Source: DTWD01 sp963662965 (lineage in GTDB: Bacteria > Acidobacteriota > Vicinamibacteria > Vicinamibacterales > UBA8438). Taken from it: 64,000 bases of DNA. Both the position numbers and the translations under genes were made by a program. The stretch is taken from positions 4,960,001 to 5,024,000 of the forward strand of contig OY759970.1 of NCBI GenBank assembly GCA_963662965.1. The letters are read 5' to 3'. Below, in pieces: positions 8,129-15,548 of the stretch (its first letter is position 1; each line of letters opens with the position of its first letter). A model generated the notes under the pieces. It was given only the letters and a program-made list of their open reading frames with translations, was not told where the DNA came from and made no database searches.

Positions 8129-8569
8129 CTACTGCCCTCGGTAGTCACCGTTACTGACCGGTTCAAACCAGTCCGCCCCAGACGGTCCCCCCATGAAGGT
8201 GAGTTGCACCACATGTTCATCGGGAGCGGCACCATGCCAGTGCACCACACCAGCCGCAGTGTAGTTTGGCGAACCGCCTGGGAGGAGTTCCACCATCGCC
8301 TCTCCACGTACCTGCGTGCGGCCACGCCCCTCTTCTGCGGCGATGATCTGCCAGCCCGCATGACTGTGCCAGTTCGAGCGCGCCCCGGCTTCAAAACGGA
8401 GTCGAAGGGCGCGCATGTCGGATGAATCCGGTCGGGTCGGGTCTCCTCCGACGAAACGATTTTGCACAGCAGCCGTGATCGAAGATTGCTCACCGATAAA
8501 CATCGCGAAAACACCGAGCGTCGTGATGGCGAGAAGCACGCTCACCCGTGATTGAACCTGTTTCTGCAT
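8129..8569 (-). CDS. Exported cupin-domain protein
   Basis: 146 residues with an N-terminal signal or anchor segment (VSVLLAITTLGVFAMFIG) and one cupin beta-barrel. Cupin motif 1 is seen as SNWHSHAGWQIIAAEEGRGR (two His and the Glu ligand region). Motif 2 is LLPGGSPNYTAAGVVHWHG. Cupins bind a metal, often Fe, Mn or Zn, through these His/Glu residues. Activities range from dioxygenase to isomerase, so no substrate can be given. The start at 8569 is set by AAAGGAG seven bases upstream. The gene is isolated between transposon debris and an integrase relic. A close functional link to neighbours is not evident. Confidence 0.75.
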   Translation of the reverse strand: MQKQVQSRVSVLLAITTLGVFAMFIGEQSSITAAVQNRFVGGDPTRPDSSDMRALRLRFEAGARSNWHSHAGWQIIAAEEGRGRTQVRGEAMVELLPGGSPNYTAAGVVHWHGAAPDEHVVQLTFMGGPSGADWFEPVSNGDYRGQ

Positions 8570-8679
8570 AGTACTGCTCCTTTTATTCCAGGTGTCGTTT
8601 TGCGGTCGACCACCGTTATACACCCGAATGACACGATCTCCCCGACACCTAAAGGGTTCCTGTATCCGATGTCAGGCGT

Positions 8680-8778
8680 ACGACACAGCGGTACATGCAC
8701 CTCAGCCCGGCGGCAATCGAGAGCGCGATCAAGCTCCTCGATCAGCCGGTGTCTGATCTGAGTGTGAGCGAAACTTAG
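8680..8778 (+). pseudogene. Tyrosine recombinase (integrase), C-terminal relic
   Basis: The frame reads TTQRYMHLSPAAIESAIKLL…-stop. This is the classical end of phage-type and Xer-type integrases, where the Tyr of RYMHL is the nucleophile. Nothing of the catalytic domain remains upstream. The stop codon TAG coincides with the first bases of the IS256 element end at 8776, so the relic's tail may be cut there. Confidence 0.6.
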
Positions 8779-9393
8779 TTGGAAATTGAAGCGGCTCCAA
8801 ACCCTGTGGTTTGATGACGTTTGAGAAGACGGACATCAGCCCACGAGAGAAAGGAGCCGAGATGAGCAGTGTCCTACGATCGGTCAGGAAGCGCAAGAAA
8901 GGTCACACGTTGGGCGCGGTCGACGTCATCGACCGAGAGGAGTACGCCGAGCTGGAGGTCGATGCCAAGGTGGAGTTGATCCGGTCGTTGGTTCCGCTGG
9001 GCTTGATGCACATCGAGGAGTTGCTCGACGAGGAAGTGACAGCGTTGGCTGGCGAGCGCTACGCCCGCAAAGCCCCGTCAGTCGGCGGGCGCCGTCATGG
9101 CAGCAACCCCGGGACGGTCGGGTTGGCCGGCCAGCGCGTGCCGATTCGCGTGCCCCGGATTCGCCATGTCACGGAGCGCGAGATTCCACTGCGGTCGTAC
9201 GAGGCGCTGCATGGCGATCGCGCCGTCAATGACCTGTTGCTGCGGCGCGTGCTGTATGGGATCTCGTGCCGCAACTACGCGGCGGCCGCCGAGGCGATTC
9301 CCGGGGCGATCGGCCTGTCGGGGTCGACGGTGTCCCGTGCGTTCATTCAGGCCAGCGCGACGAAACTCCGCGAACTCCAGGAGCGGGACCTCT

Positions 9394-10829
9394 GGGGATG
9401 TCCCGTGCGCTGTTGAAATTCAACGGCGGCTCGGTTCACGACTACGCGACCATCGCTGACGATTCCCCGAGACCCAGCCGCGCGTCACGCGCCCGGAGGG
9501 CGGCGACGAGCGCCGGCATATCTTGACATCCTTTGACCCGGCGGAACCCCTTCGCGGCTTCGAGCACGCCGGCGGCCACCCACCGCAGCACCATCGTCCC
9601 ACCGCGCCAGCGTTTCACATTGCGCTTCACATGGCGCGTGCGGCTGAGCAGACTCTCGATGGCGTTCGTGGTGGCGAGCGATCGTTGGAGGCGTTCCGAC
9701 ACAGGCCCAAGCCGAGCACGGTCAGCGTCTCGTCGAGGCCTTCTCGGACGCTCGCGGCCGCACTCGGGTGGTCGGTGTCCAAGCGGCGAGCCAGGTCCTG
9801 CAGCAGTCGTTTCGCCGTCTTGACGGTGGCGTTCGTGTAGGCGCGGGTAAGGATTGCCTTCACCCACGGACGTTGTGCCTCGGGGAGATGCTCCAGGATG
9901 TTCCGGCCCTTGTGCACTTGACACCGCTGCACCACGGCGGCCCGGCCGAACGTCTGGGTCACCGCCGTCTCGAGGGCCTTCGCCCCATCGACGATCACCA
10001 GGAGGCTCCGGTCGGTGCGCAGCCCGCGACTCGCAAGATTGGTCAACAGGCCCTGACAGACCGTCGCATTCTCCGTGGCTCCTTCCCAGAGGCCGAGCGG
10101 GTGTTTGGTCCCCGTTGTGTCGATGTCCAGCGCCACCACGATACAGTGCCCGCCGACCTGGACCCCATCGATCAGCAGCACCGCCAGGTCCAGCGCGTCG
10201 AGCGGTGTCGCGCGCCACGCGTCCAGCTGCGCCTGGGTCTGCGCCACAAAGCGTCGACTGACCGCACTCTTGCTGGTGCCCCGCGTCGTGATGTTCGCGC
10301 CCAGCGGTTCGAGACTCCGCGCATATTGGCGGGTCGCCACGCCGATGAGCATCTGGTCGACGACGCGCCGGTTCAGCGGGTCCGCGTCCGTGAACGCCTG
10401 GGCCGTGGGCAGCGGCACCTCCATGCCGTCGCGCCGCACTCGGGGCCGACGGATCGCGACTTTATGCCCGCCCAGGACGACTTGGCTCGGAGCATGGCCG
10501 GCGCGATACGCGTGCCGGGCCGGCTGATGCGCATACCGGGGGCCACACACGGCAGCCCGATCTTCTTCGAGCATCGCCTCGAGCACCCGTAAGCCAGACG
10601 CGATGACCAGCTCCTGCAGCTCGGCCTGTGCATCGATGAGGATGTCAACCAACGGCAAGTGGCGCGACGCCGGGGATGCCGATTGGCGACGACGAGGGAC
10701 TGTGTGAGACTGCTTCTTCATGGCGGCTCCTTTGCTGGGAGGCTTTCACCTCGGTTTAGTCACCGGTCGTATAGCACGACCAGTGAAGGAGCCGCCGCTT
10801 CAAATTTCAACAGCTACTGGGACATCCCC
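9394..10829 (-). mobile_element. Inner IS256-type element (1,436 bp) with 8-bp target duplication
   Basis: Inverted ends GGGGATGTCCC…GCTGTTGAAATT at 9394 and 10829. Flanking direct repeats GGACCTCT at 9386-9393 and 10830-10837, the 8-bp length typical of this family. It is inserted in the opposite orientation into the transposase gene of another family member. Confidence 0.9.
9442..10721 (-). pseudogene. IS256/Mutator-type transposase with a frameshift
   Basis: Starts at ATG 10721 after AAAGGAGCCGCC. The N-terminal frame carries VLLIDGVQVGGH (first D), LLVIVDGAKALETAV (second D) and QRCQVHKGRNI, down to EGLDETLTVLGLGL. Near 9700-9725 a one-base change moves the reading into another frame that continues PVSERLQRSLATTNAIESLLSRTR (catalytic E) to …LGLGESSAMVA-stop. 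The full product would be about 425 residues. As it stands the transposase lacks its glutamate. Confidence 0.85.
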
Positions 10830-11688
10830 GGACCTCTCCGGGGAGGACGTTGTGGCCCTGGTGCTGGACGGCAAGACGTTCGCCGAGTCGACGATGGTCG
10901 TCGCGCTGGGCATCACGATGACGGGGGACAAACGGTTCCTGGGCTTCGTCGAGACGGGCACCGAGAACGAGCAGGTGTTGACCCCGTTCCTCCGGTCCTT
11001 GGTCGAGCGGGGCCTCGATGTTTCCCAGGGGCTGCTGGTGATCGTGGATGGCGGCAAGGGGCTCCGGGCGGCTGTGCGACACGCTTTCCGCCACCGCGCC
11101 CTAGTGCAACGGTGTCAGTGGCACAAGCGCGAGAACGTGGTGAGTTACGTGGCCAAGCGTGAGCAGCCGGTGTGGCGGCAGCGTCTCCAGCGCGCCTACA
11201 ACCGTCCGGAGTACGACGAGGCCCTCGCCGCCCTCCAGTCGCTCCAGCATGAGCTGGAGGATCGGAACCAATCCGCGGCCGGCAGTCTGGCGGAAGGCCT
11301 CGACGAGACCCTGACGTTGCATCGCCTCGGGGTGTACGGTGTGCTGGGCCGGTCGCTGAAGACGACGAATGGCCTCGAGTCCATCAACGCGCTCATTGAG
11401 GAGCGCTGTGCGAAGGTCGATCACTGGCAGAACTCGAGTCAACGCCATCGCTGGCTGGCCACTGCGCTCCTGGACATCGAGCCACGCCTGCGCAAGGTGA
11501 TGGGCTACCGGCACCTGCCCAGGCTTCGTGACGCATTGAAGCGAGAGCTGAAGATCGACACGACGACGTCGACGAAGAAAGCCGCGTAAGCAATCAGGAG
11601 CCGCGGAGAGTTTCAACTAGGAATGGGCTTGACTCTCTGATCTCGTGCGGGGAGACATAGGGGAGACGGGGCAAGTGACATGGTAAGG

Positions 11689-11706
11689 CCCCTGTGTTTA
11701 CAGGGG
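11689..11706 (-). terminator. Hairpin just downstream of the tmRNA 3' relic
   Basis: CCCCTGT-GTTT-ACAGGGG, a perfect 7-bp stem. Read on the minus strand it lies five bases after the CCA end of the tmRNA-like relic, the normal place for an ssrA terminator. No U tract follows, so the assignment is tentative. Confidence 0.4.
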
Positions 11707-11711
11707 GGAAA

Positions 11712-11738
11712 TGGTGGAGGCGGCGGGAGTCGAACCCG
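11712..11738 (-). other. 3' end of a tmRNA-type gene (possible attachment-site relic)
   Basis: On the minus strand the 27 bases read CGGGTTCGACTCCCGC followed by CGCCTCCACCA: a T-loop arm, acceptor strand and CCA. This matches the usual 3' end of bacterial ssrA. Upstream (to the right) the homology stops abruptly at 11739 and no tmRNA body follows. A lone 3' end is what integration of an island into ssrA leaves at its far end. Bases 11739-11947 hold no gene I can support. Confidence 0.5.
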
Positions 11739-11818
11739 TGTGACACGTTTTTTTAACACAGTGATAGCGTGTGACTTCTGGTTTTACTGGTTTTATTTCC
11801 GTCGTTTACATCGTGTCA

Positions 11819-12070
11819 TGGTTCCACATACATACTCAGGGTTCAACGTGAATCAACCACCGTCACGGAGAGCTGACGGAGAGATGAATCACAGCGTGCT
11901 AATCACGAGACACACCGACTGTCGCTGTAGAAAACAGAACTAAAGCAATGCCGTTCCAACCCGGTCAGTCAGGGAACCCACACGGACGCCCGAGAGGATC
12001 GCGGAACAAGTCAGGCCTTGCGGTGTTCCACATACATACTCAGGGTTCAACGTGAATCAACCACCGTCAC
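11819..12070. repeat. Two copies of a 47-bp repeat
   Basis: The stretch starting GTTCCACATACATACTCAGG occurs at about 11820-11866 and 12024-12070, identical in both. The second copy sits inside the DUF5681 gene fragment and separates GCGGTG from CGCGAGTGGG, which are adjacent codons in the uninterrupted copy at 14845-15144. It therefore behaves as a short inserted unit. Confidence 0.6.
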
Positions 12071-12150
12071 GCGAGTGGGTCACGGGGATCGTGGAAGACC
12101 CACAGGTGCAAGCCCGCTTACTGGCCGATGCACGCGCGGGGAAACTCCAA
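11948..12150 (+). pseudogene. DUF5681-type protein gene, interrupted and truncated
   Basis: Begins ATG at 11948 with MPFQPGQSGNPHGRPRGSRN, the arginine/glycine-rich N-terminal block of DUF5681, a domain frequent in phage-associated proteins. After GLAV the 47-bp repeat unit is inserted, then REWVTGIVEDPQVQARLL continues in a shifted frame up to RAGKLQ. The C-terminal third is replaced by unrelated sequence. The complete version is the minus-strand copy at 14845-15144. Confidence 0.65.
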
Positions 12151-12227
12151 GGTGCATCCCCGCGCGCGCGGGCGAGGTGGTGAGCTTCGGCGGTCAGTGA
12201 CCACTTTCACAGAGGTTCTGTAAAGAA

Positions 12228-12506
12228 CTACGGTTGAAACGTCCTATCCATGACGTAAACCTTGACGGTGTCGCCCTTTACGCCGTCGTGCTCCATCGCG
12301 GCCACGTTCTCCGGAGTGTCCAACTGGCTCATGAACTTGTCCACGTCCGCAGGCGCAAAACACACCGCGACCTCGTTCCCGTCGTTGATGGCGATACCGA
12401 TGGGACCCGTAACGCCCATGTTCTTGAAGTGCTCACCATGGGTGCGGAATCCTTCCTCCCACTTCGTGACGTCCTCGACCTTTGCGGTGATGACAACCAT
12501 TGCCAT
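12228..12506 (-). CDS. Small conserved alpha/beta protein of unknown function
   Basis: 92 residues (MAMVVITAKVEDVTKWEEGF…). The pattern of strand-helix-strand with a C-terminal VKVYVMDRTF resembles dimeric alpha/beta-barrel proteins of the antibiotic-biosynthesis-monooxygenase/ferredoxin-like fold. No ligand residues can be named. No signal peptide is seen, so it is cytoplasmic. The start at 12506 has AGAGGAG nine bases upstream; a longer frame from 12554 has no site. It is a single gene between phage-like debris and a 500-base stretch (12507-13082) in which I recognise nothing. That stretch includes an open minus-strand segment, 12743-13000, ending DQMTLFEEASV. Confidence 0.55.
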   Translation of the reverse strand: MAMVVITAKVEDVTKWEEGFRTHGEHFKNMGVTGPIGIAINDGNEVAVCFAPADVDKFMSQLDTPENVAAMEHDGVKGDTVKVYVMDRTFQP

Positions 12507-13082
12507 TACATTTCTCCTCTGTCTGAATCGGTGAACGCGGAGGAGTCGCGCCAATAGTCAACTTCGTCGGCCGTCCACCTCTCGCCCTCTCCGACCAGTT
12601 TGATGCGACGTCACGGACGTTGAGGGGCTTTGGGGGCCAAACCTCGCCCGTACGCGGCGTGTCGGGCGCGAGAGCGACTCTGGGTCTGGGACCGGCCATG
12701 TTGAGTCTGTTGAAGTAATGCAACGAGTTCTGGGGAACCTACCTACACGGACGCTTCCTCAAACAGCGTCATCTGATCACCGTCCTCCCGGACCTGCGGA
12801 GCCACTACTCGAGGCCCATGAGTCACCGGGTACGTCAGCCTGTGACCGGCTACCTCGTCTAGGATCCCGTCTCTCCGAATACGAGGCGCCAACCAACGTG
12901 GGCGCCAGAAGTTCGCAAGCGCCTTTCGGCCTTCCTCGGGCCTCGACCAGGTTAATGCAGGTCTTCCCTCTCGTTGGTTCTTCGGTGCTGTAGCTGCTGT
13001 TGGACCACGGTAGTGCATGGTGTTCGGCGTCAAATTGATCAAGATTTGATCAAGATTCGAAAACCCGTGGATACCGGCCGGG

Positions 13083-13199
13083 TGCGACATCGCGGTCGAG
13101 TTGGGTATCGGTGGCGCGATACACCTGCCCCATGCCCCCCTCGCCGATGAGGGGCGTGACGTCGTAGTGCCAGAGGCGATTACCGATGTTGAGGGCCAC
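13083..13199 (-). pseudogene. Serine/threonine kinase, N-terminal relic
   Basis: From GTG 13199 the frame reads VALNIGNRLWHYDVTPLIGE GGMGQVYRATDTQLDRDVA. This is the start and glycine-rich loop (GEGGMGQVY) of the soluble serine/threonine kinases common in Acidobacteriota. After DVA the expected VAIKVL lysine strand is gone and an unrelated sequence reaches a stop. Four similar relics lie elsewhere in the window. Confidence 0.65.
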
Positions 13200-13205
13200 A
13201 CACGA

Positions 13206-14195
13206 TTAGCGAGCGGCTTGTGCCTCGCGCTCCTGCACACGCGCCCCGCTCAAGATGAGCGGGAGGCTCCGGTTGCCCTCGTGGCACGCATACTCAAACA
13301 GCGGTCCGTCGGTTCGACGCATAGGCACTGACGCCGTCCACGGAGCCGTCCAGATGGTGGGGTCGTCCACCGTGAACGCGTACTCGAGCGTGTCGGGGTC
13401 AACCCTCGTGAACCGCTCCACCAGCCGCAGGTCCTTTGTGGAGCCAATGGCACCCATCGGGTTGGACGTCGTCCAGCGCCGCTCATCGAGGAAATTCGCC
13501 GACTCGACCACAAGTGTGTCTCCCTCCCAGTGGCCCCGCGCATCCCCCGACCACTGGAGGAGGGCGTCTCCCAGGCGGGGTCGCCCGTCGAGCGGGACCA
13601 CCCGAACGGTGTGCACCATTTCCGTGAGCAGCACGACGTGGTCTGGGGTCTGCAGGAGCAGCAGATTCTGGTTGTAGGCGGCCGGGACGATCGGTGGGCC
13701 GGCGTTCAGTCCCAGGATGCAGCGGTCGCCGGCATCCAGGTCCAGATAGGAATCGAACGGGTACTCCTGCTCGCCCCGCTGCCGTCCAGTTACTGTCAAG
13801 GCCGGGAGCCGTCCGTTCGAGGGAACGATGATCAGCGACGTGCGCCGGGTGCCCACCGTGCGGGTGCCGGTATCGAGCCAGAAGTTGTTGTAGAACCCCG
13901 GTGTCCCGTCCCCCCGGCGGTCTACGTTGCCCCCCGTGGATGTGCGCTCCGCCCCGCGATTCAGTAGACGCAGATTTCGATCAACCACGTCGCGCTCAAG
14001 GGTGGCGGCCTCTTCCGCGGTCAGAAACGCCCGGTCGCCCAGCGCTTCAGGTCGTTCGAGCGGTGTGATCGTGCGGAAGTCCCAGATGCCCTGCAGATCG
14101 GGGTCTCCCCAACGTGTGCGAGGGGCGTCGGTCAATTGCGCCATGGATAGGGCCGGCACCGTGAGCAGCACGACAGCGAGTGTTGTGTATCTCAT
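13206..14195 (-). CDS. Exported protein of the WGDPDLQGIW family (unknown function), paralogue 1
   Basis: 329 residues with a signal peptide (TTLAVVLLTVPALSMAQ). The mature part starts with RTRWGDPDLQGIWDFRTITPLERP. Other shared blocks are FLTAEEAATLE, RTSLIIVPSNGRLPAL, the DRCILGLNAGPPIVP cysteine region, LLLLQTPDHVVLLTEMVHTVRVV, GDARGHWEGDTLVVES, RLVERFTRVDPDTLEYAFTVDDPTIWT and the end RTDGPLFEYACHEGN. The same blocks occur in the proteins at 34348-35343 and 37742-38809. The family is widespread in this type of genome but I know no assigned activity. Two conserved Cys residues could form a disulfide in the periplasm. The ATG at 14195 follows AGAGAGG; an earlier start at 14231 lacks a signal peptide directly after it. 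Confidence 0.7.
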   Translation of the reverse strand: MRYTTLAVVLLTVPALSMAQLTDAPRTRWGDPDLQGIWDFRTITPLERPEALGDRAFLTAEEAATLERDVVDRNLRLLNRGAERTSTGGNVDRRGDGTPGFYNNFWLDTGTRTVGTRRTSLIIVPSNGRLPALTVTGRQRGEQEYPFDSYLDLDAGDRCILGLNAGPPIVPAAYNQNLLLLQTPDHVVLLTEMVHTVRVVPLDGRPRLGDALLQWSGDARGHWEGDTLVVESANFLDERRWTTSNPMGAIGSTKDLRLVERFTRVDPDTLEYAFTVDDPTIWTAPWTASVPMRRTDGPLFEYACHEGNRSLPLILSGARVQEREAQAAR

Positions 14196-14311
14196 CGCCA
14201 CACCTCTCTCTCGACCTCTCGGCAGGGACATCCCTCTGACGTGTCGCGATTATATGCACCTGACGGGTGGTTCAGCTCACGAACGTGATCATCGACGAAG
14301 CGGATCCTGGG

Positions 14312-14365
14312 GCGGCGGGCGATTCAACGGGGACGGGGTGAGTCACGCGGGTGCGCGGTGGGGAC
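14312..14365. repeat. Dispersed motif with Sel1-type tail
   Basis: GGCGGGCGATTCAACGGGGA is followed by CACGCGGGTGCGCGGTGGGG. Same order and orientation as at 857-901 and 26150-26213. Confidence 0.6.
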
Positions 14366-14396
14366 GAGCAGGGTGGCCCCAGTGGCGGGTCGCGGT

Positions 14397-14765
14397 TTAC
14401 TGCCAGTCCGGTGGCGGGGTGATCATCTCGGCTGGAGTAGCCCCGGGGTCGGGTCGGCCGCTGCCTTCGAGTCGGCTGACCGCCCGGATGGTCATGTCCT
14501 GGTCGCAGAGTATCTGGCACGACAGACGCACGCCGGTCAGGCCCCTAGCCTCAAGCCGAGATTTTTCCGCGGCTGTTATCTTCGTCGGTTCTCCGTCGAT
14601 GAACTCCACGCGGCACGTTGTACATCGTGCGTTGCCACCGCAGGCATGTAAGACATCGACTTTGGCATCCTGCTCGATTGCCAGCACAAGTCTTTTATCA
14701 TCAGGAACATCGAAGGTCCCATATCCTTCCACGATCAGTTTGGACATACCGGCATTGTACGGCAT
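14397..14765 (-). CDS. [2Fe-2S] ferredoxin
   Basis: Plant/vertebrate-type small electron carrier of 122 residues. The cluster ligands are visible as C42-GGNAR-C48-TT-C51, then C83 in RLSCQILC, the Cx5Cx2C…C pattern. Residues after 100 form a proline-rich tail not needed for the fold. Either ATG 14765 or ATG 14747 (MSKLIVEGYG) could be the start; neither has a good ribosome site and the second fits the family better. No signal peptide, so it is cytoplasmic. There is no reductase or oxygenase next to it, so the partner is unknown. It sits between two dispersed repeat copies. Confidence 0.85.
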   Translation of the reverse strand: MPYNAGMSKLIVEGYGTFDVPDDKRLVLAIEQDAKVDVLHACGGNARCTTCRVEFIDGEPTKITAAEKSRLEARGLTGVRLSCQILCDQDMTIRAVSRLEGSGRPDPGATPAEMITPPPDWQ

Positions 14766-14783
14766 GACCGACGAGCGTAGCGC

Positions 14784-14858
14784 AGAGCGGCGGGCGGTTC
14801 AACGGGGACGGCTCGGGTGCACCGCGACGGGGAAAGTGCTGGGGTTAGCCCGTCGAGT
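14784..14858. repeat. Dispersed motif at the 3' end of a DUF5681 gene
   Basis: GCGGGCGGTTCAACGGGGAC is followed by a stretch ending GGGGTTAGCCCGTCGAG, which contains the stop codon of the minus-strand gene at 14845. Nearly identical to 1412-1480 and, inverted, to 8045-8121. Confidence 0.65.
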
Positions 14859-15144
14859 CCCTACGCATCACGCCCGGTGGCTTCGGAATGTTCAACTCGA
14901 TGGTGAGTGGCGTCTCCGGTTCCGGCACGTCCCGAAGGTTCGGACGCCCGTAGGCGTACGCCATCAATGCCGTTAGAACCGATGGATGGAGTTTCCCCGC
15001 CCGTGCATCAGCCAGTAAGCGGGCTTGCACCTGTGGGTCTTCCACGATGTCCGTGGCCCACTCCCGCACGGCACGCCTGGTCTTGTTGCATGACCCCTTG
15101 GGTCGTCCGAGCGGGTTTCCTGATTGGCCGGGTTGGAACGGTAT
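14845..15144 (-). pseudogene. DUF5681-type protein gene with ATA in place of the start codon
   Basis: The best preserved copy of the family here, 99 codons: PFQPGQSGNPLGRPKGSCNK, then REWATDIVEDPQVQARLLAD, RAGKLHPSVLTALMAYAYG and PPGVMRRDSTG-stop. The position matching the ATG of the copy at 11948 is ATA at 15144-15142. A GTG at 15069 (VREWATD) could start a shortened 74-residue product. DUF5681 proteins often lie beside phage terminase genes, but none is seen here, so these are probably relics. The stretch 15145-15548 holds only repeat sequence. Confidence 0.6.
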
Positions 15145-15357
15145 TGTTTTTGGATGTTGTTTACAGCGCAGCCGGACCGCGTTCAGGCCGCTATCAATAG
15201 CGACTAGTTGATTCCAATACCGACAGGGAGTATCAACGGCCGGGTGTAGCGGGTCACAATATTGAAGAATTCTAGCTTTAGGCCGTCAGTTGGGTAGCTT
15301 TCCGCAGCGTATCCATCTCTTTCAGCCAGCCCAGTACCTGGTTCCAACTCGGAACGC

Positions 15358-15437
15358 TTAGGGACGCCACTTTCCTCGCGATGTCCGAGCATCCTCATTT
15401 TGTAACCCGTTACAAAAGTAGCAGTTCAACGGGAACG
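15358..15437. repeat. Intergenic repeat with palindrome (copy 2)
   Basis: Matches 643-735: GGGGACGCCACTTTCCTCGC, then GATGTCCGAGC, a palindrome TTTTGTAAC-CC-GTTACAAAA at 15398-15417, then AGTTCAACGGGAACG. In copy 1 the palindrome is TTTTGTAGC-CC-GCTACAAAA; the one changed position is changed in both arms. Confidence 0.7.
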
Positions 15438-15548
15438 CCTTCTTGGATTGATTTGTTACATATTCGTCTTCATCGATACTTCTAGGGCTTGGATTTATTG
15501 CCATGCACTGCCTCGTTACACTTCATCGTTACGAGTACCTCGCTGAGA

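Larger units (their letters stand above)
8862..11589 (+). pseudogene. IS256/Mutator-type transposase, interrupted
   Basis: DDE transposase. Part 1 is 8862-9393 (MSSVLRSVRKRKKGHTLG… to …LRELQERDL) and part 2 is 10838-11589. Deleting 9394-10837 restores GAC CTC T|CC GGG GAG, reading ERDLSGEDVVALVLDGKTF with no frame change. Catalytic residues: ALVLDGKTFAE (D), VIVDGGKGLRAAV (D) and TTNGLESINALIEE (E). The conserved QRCQWHKRENV is present. The ATG at 8862 follows AAAGGAGCCGAG. The reconstructed protein is about 427 residues, a usual length. Confidence 0.85.
8776..11619 (+). mobile_element. IS256-family element holding a second IS256-type element
   Basis: Imperfect inverted ends: TAGTTGGAAATTGAAGCGGC at 8776 and, inverted, TAGTTGAAACTCTCCGCGGC ending at 11619. 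No target duplication is seen at these limits. Its transposase gene is split by the inner element at 9394-10829. Without the insert the element is about 1.4 kb, normal for the family. Confidence 0.75.

Noticed and set aside
9442..10218. Minus-strand open frame as an independent 258-residue protein
   Set aside because: Only its C-terminal part is meaningful and continues the frameshifted IS256 transposase. The first part is an out-of-frame shadow.
11712..11738. A complete tRNA or tmRNA gene
   Set aside because: Only the T-arm and 3' acceptor strand are present; no 5' partner strand or tag-reading frame follows within 500 bases.
12743..13020. Minus-strand open stretch ending DQMTLFEEASV
   Set aside because: It looks like a degraded protein end but I cannot match it to a family, so it is mentioned but not called.
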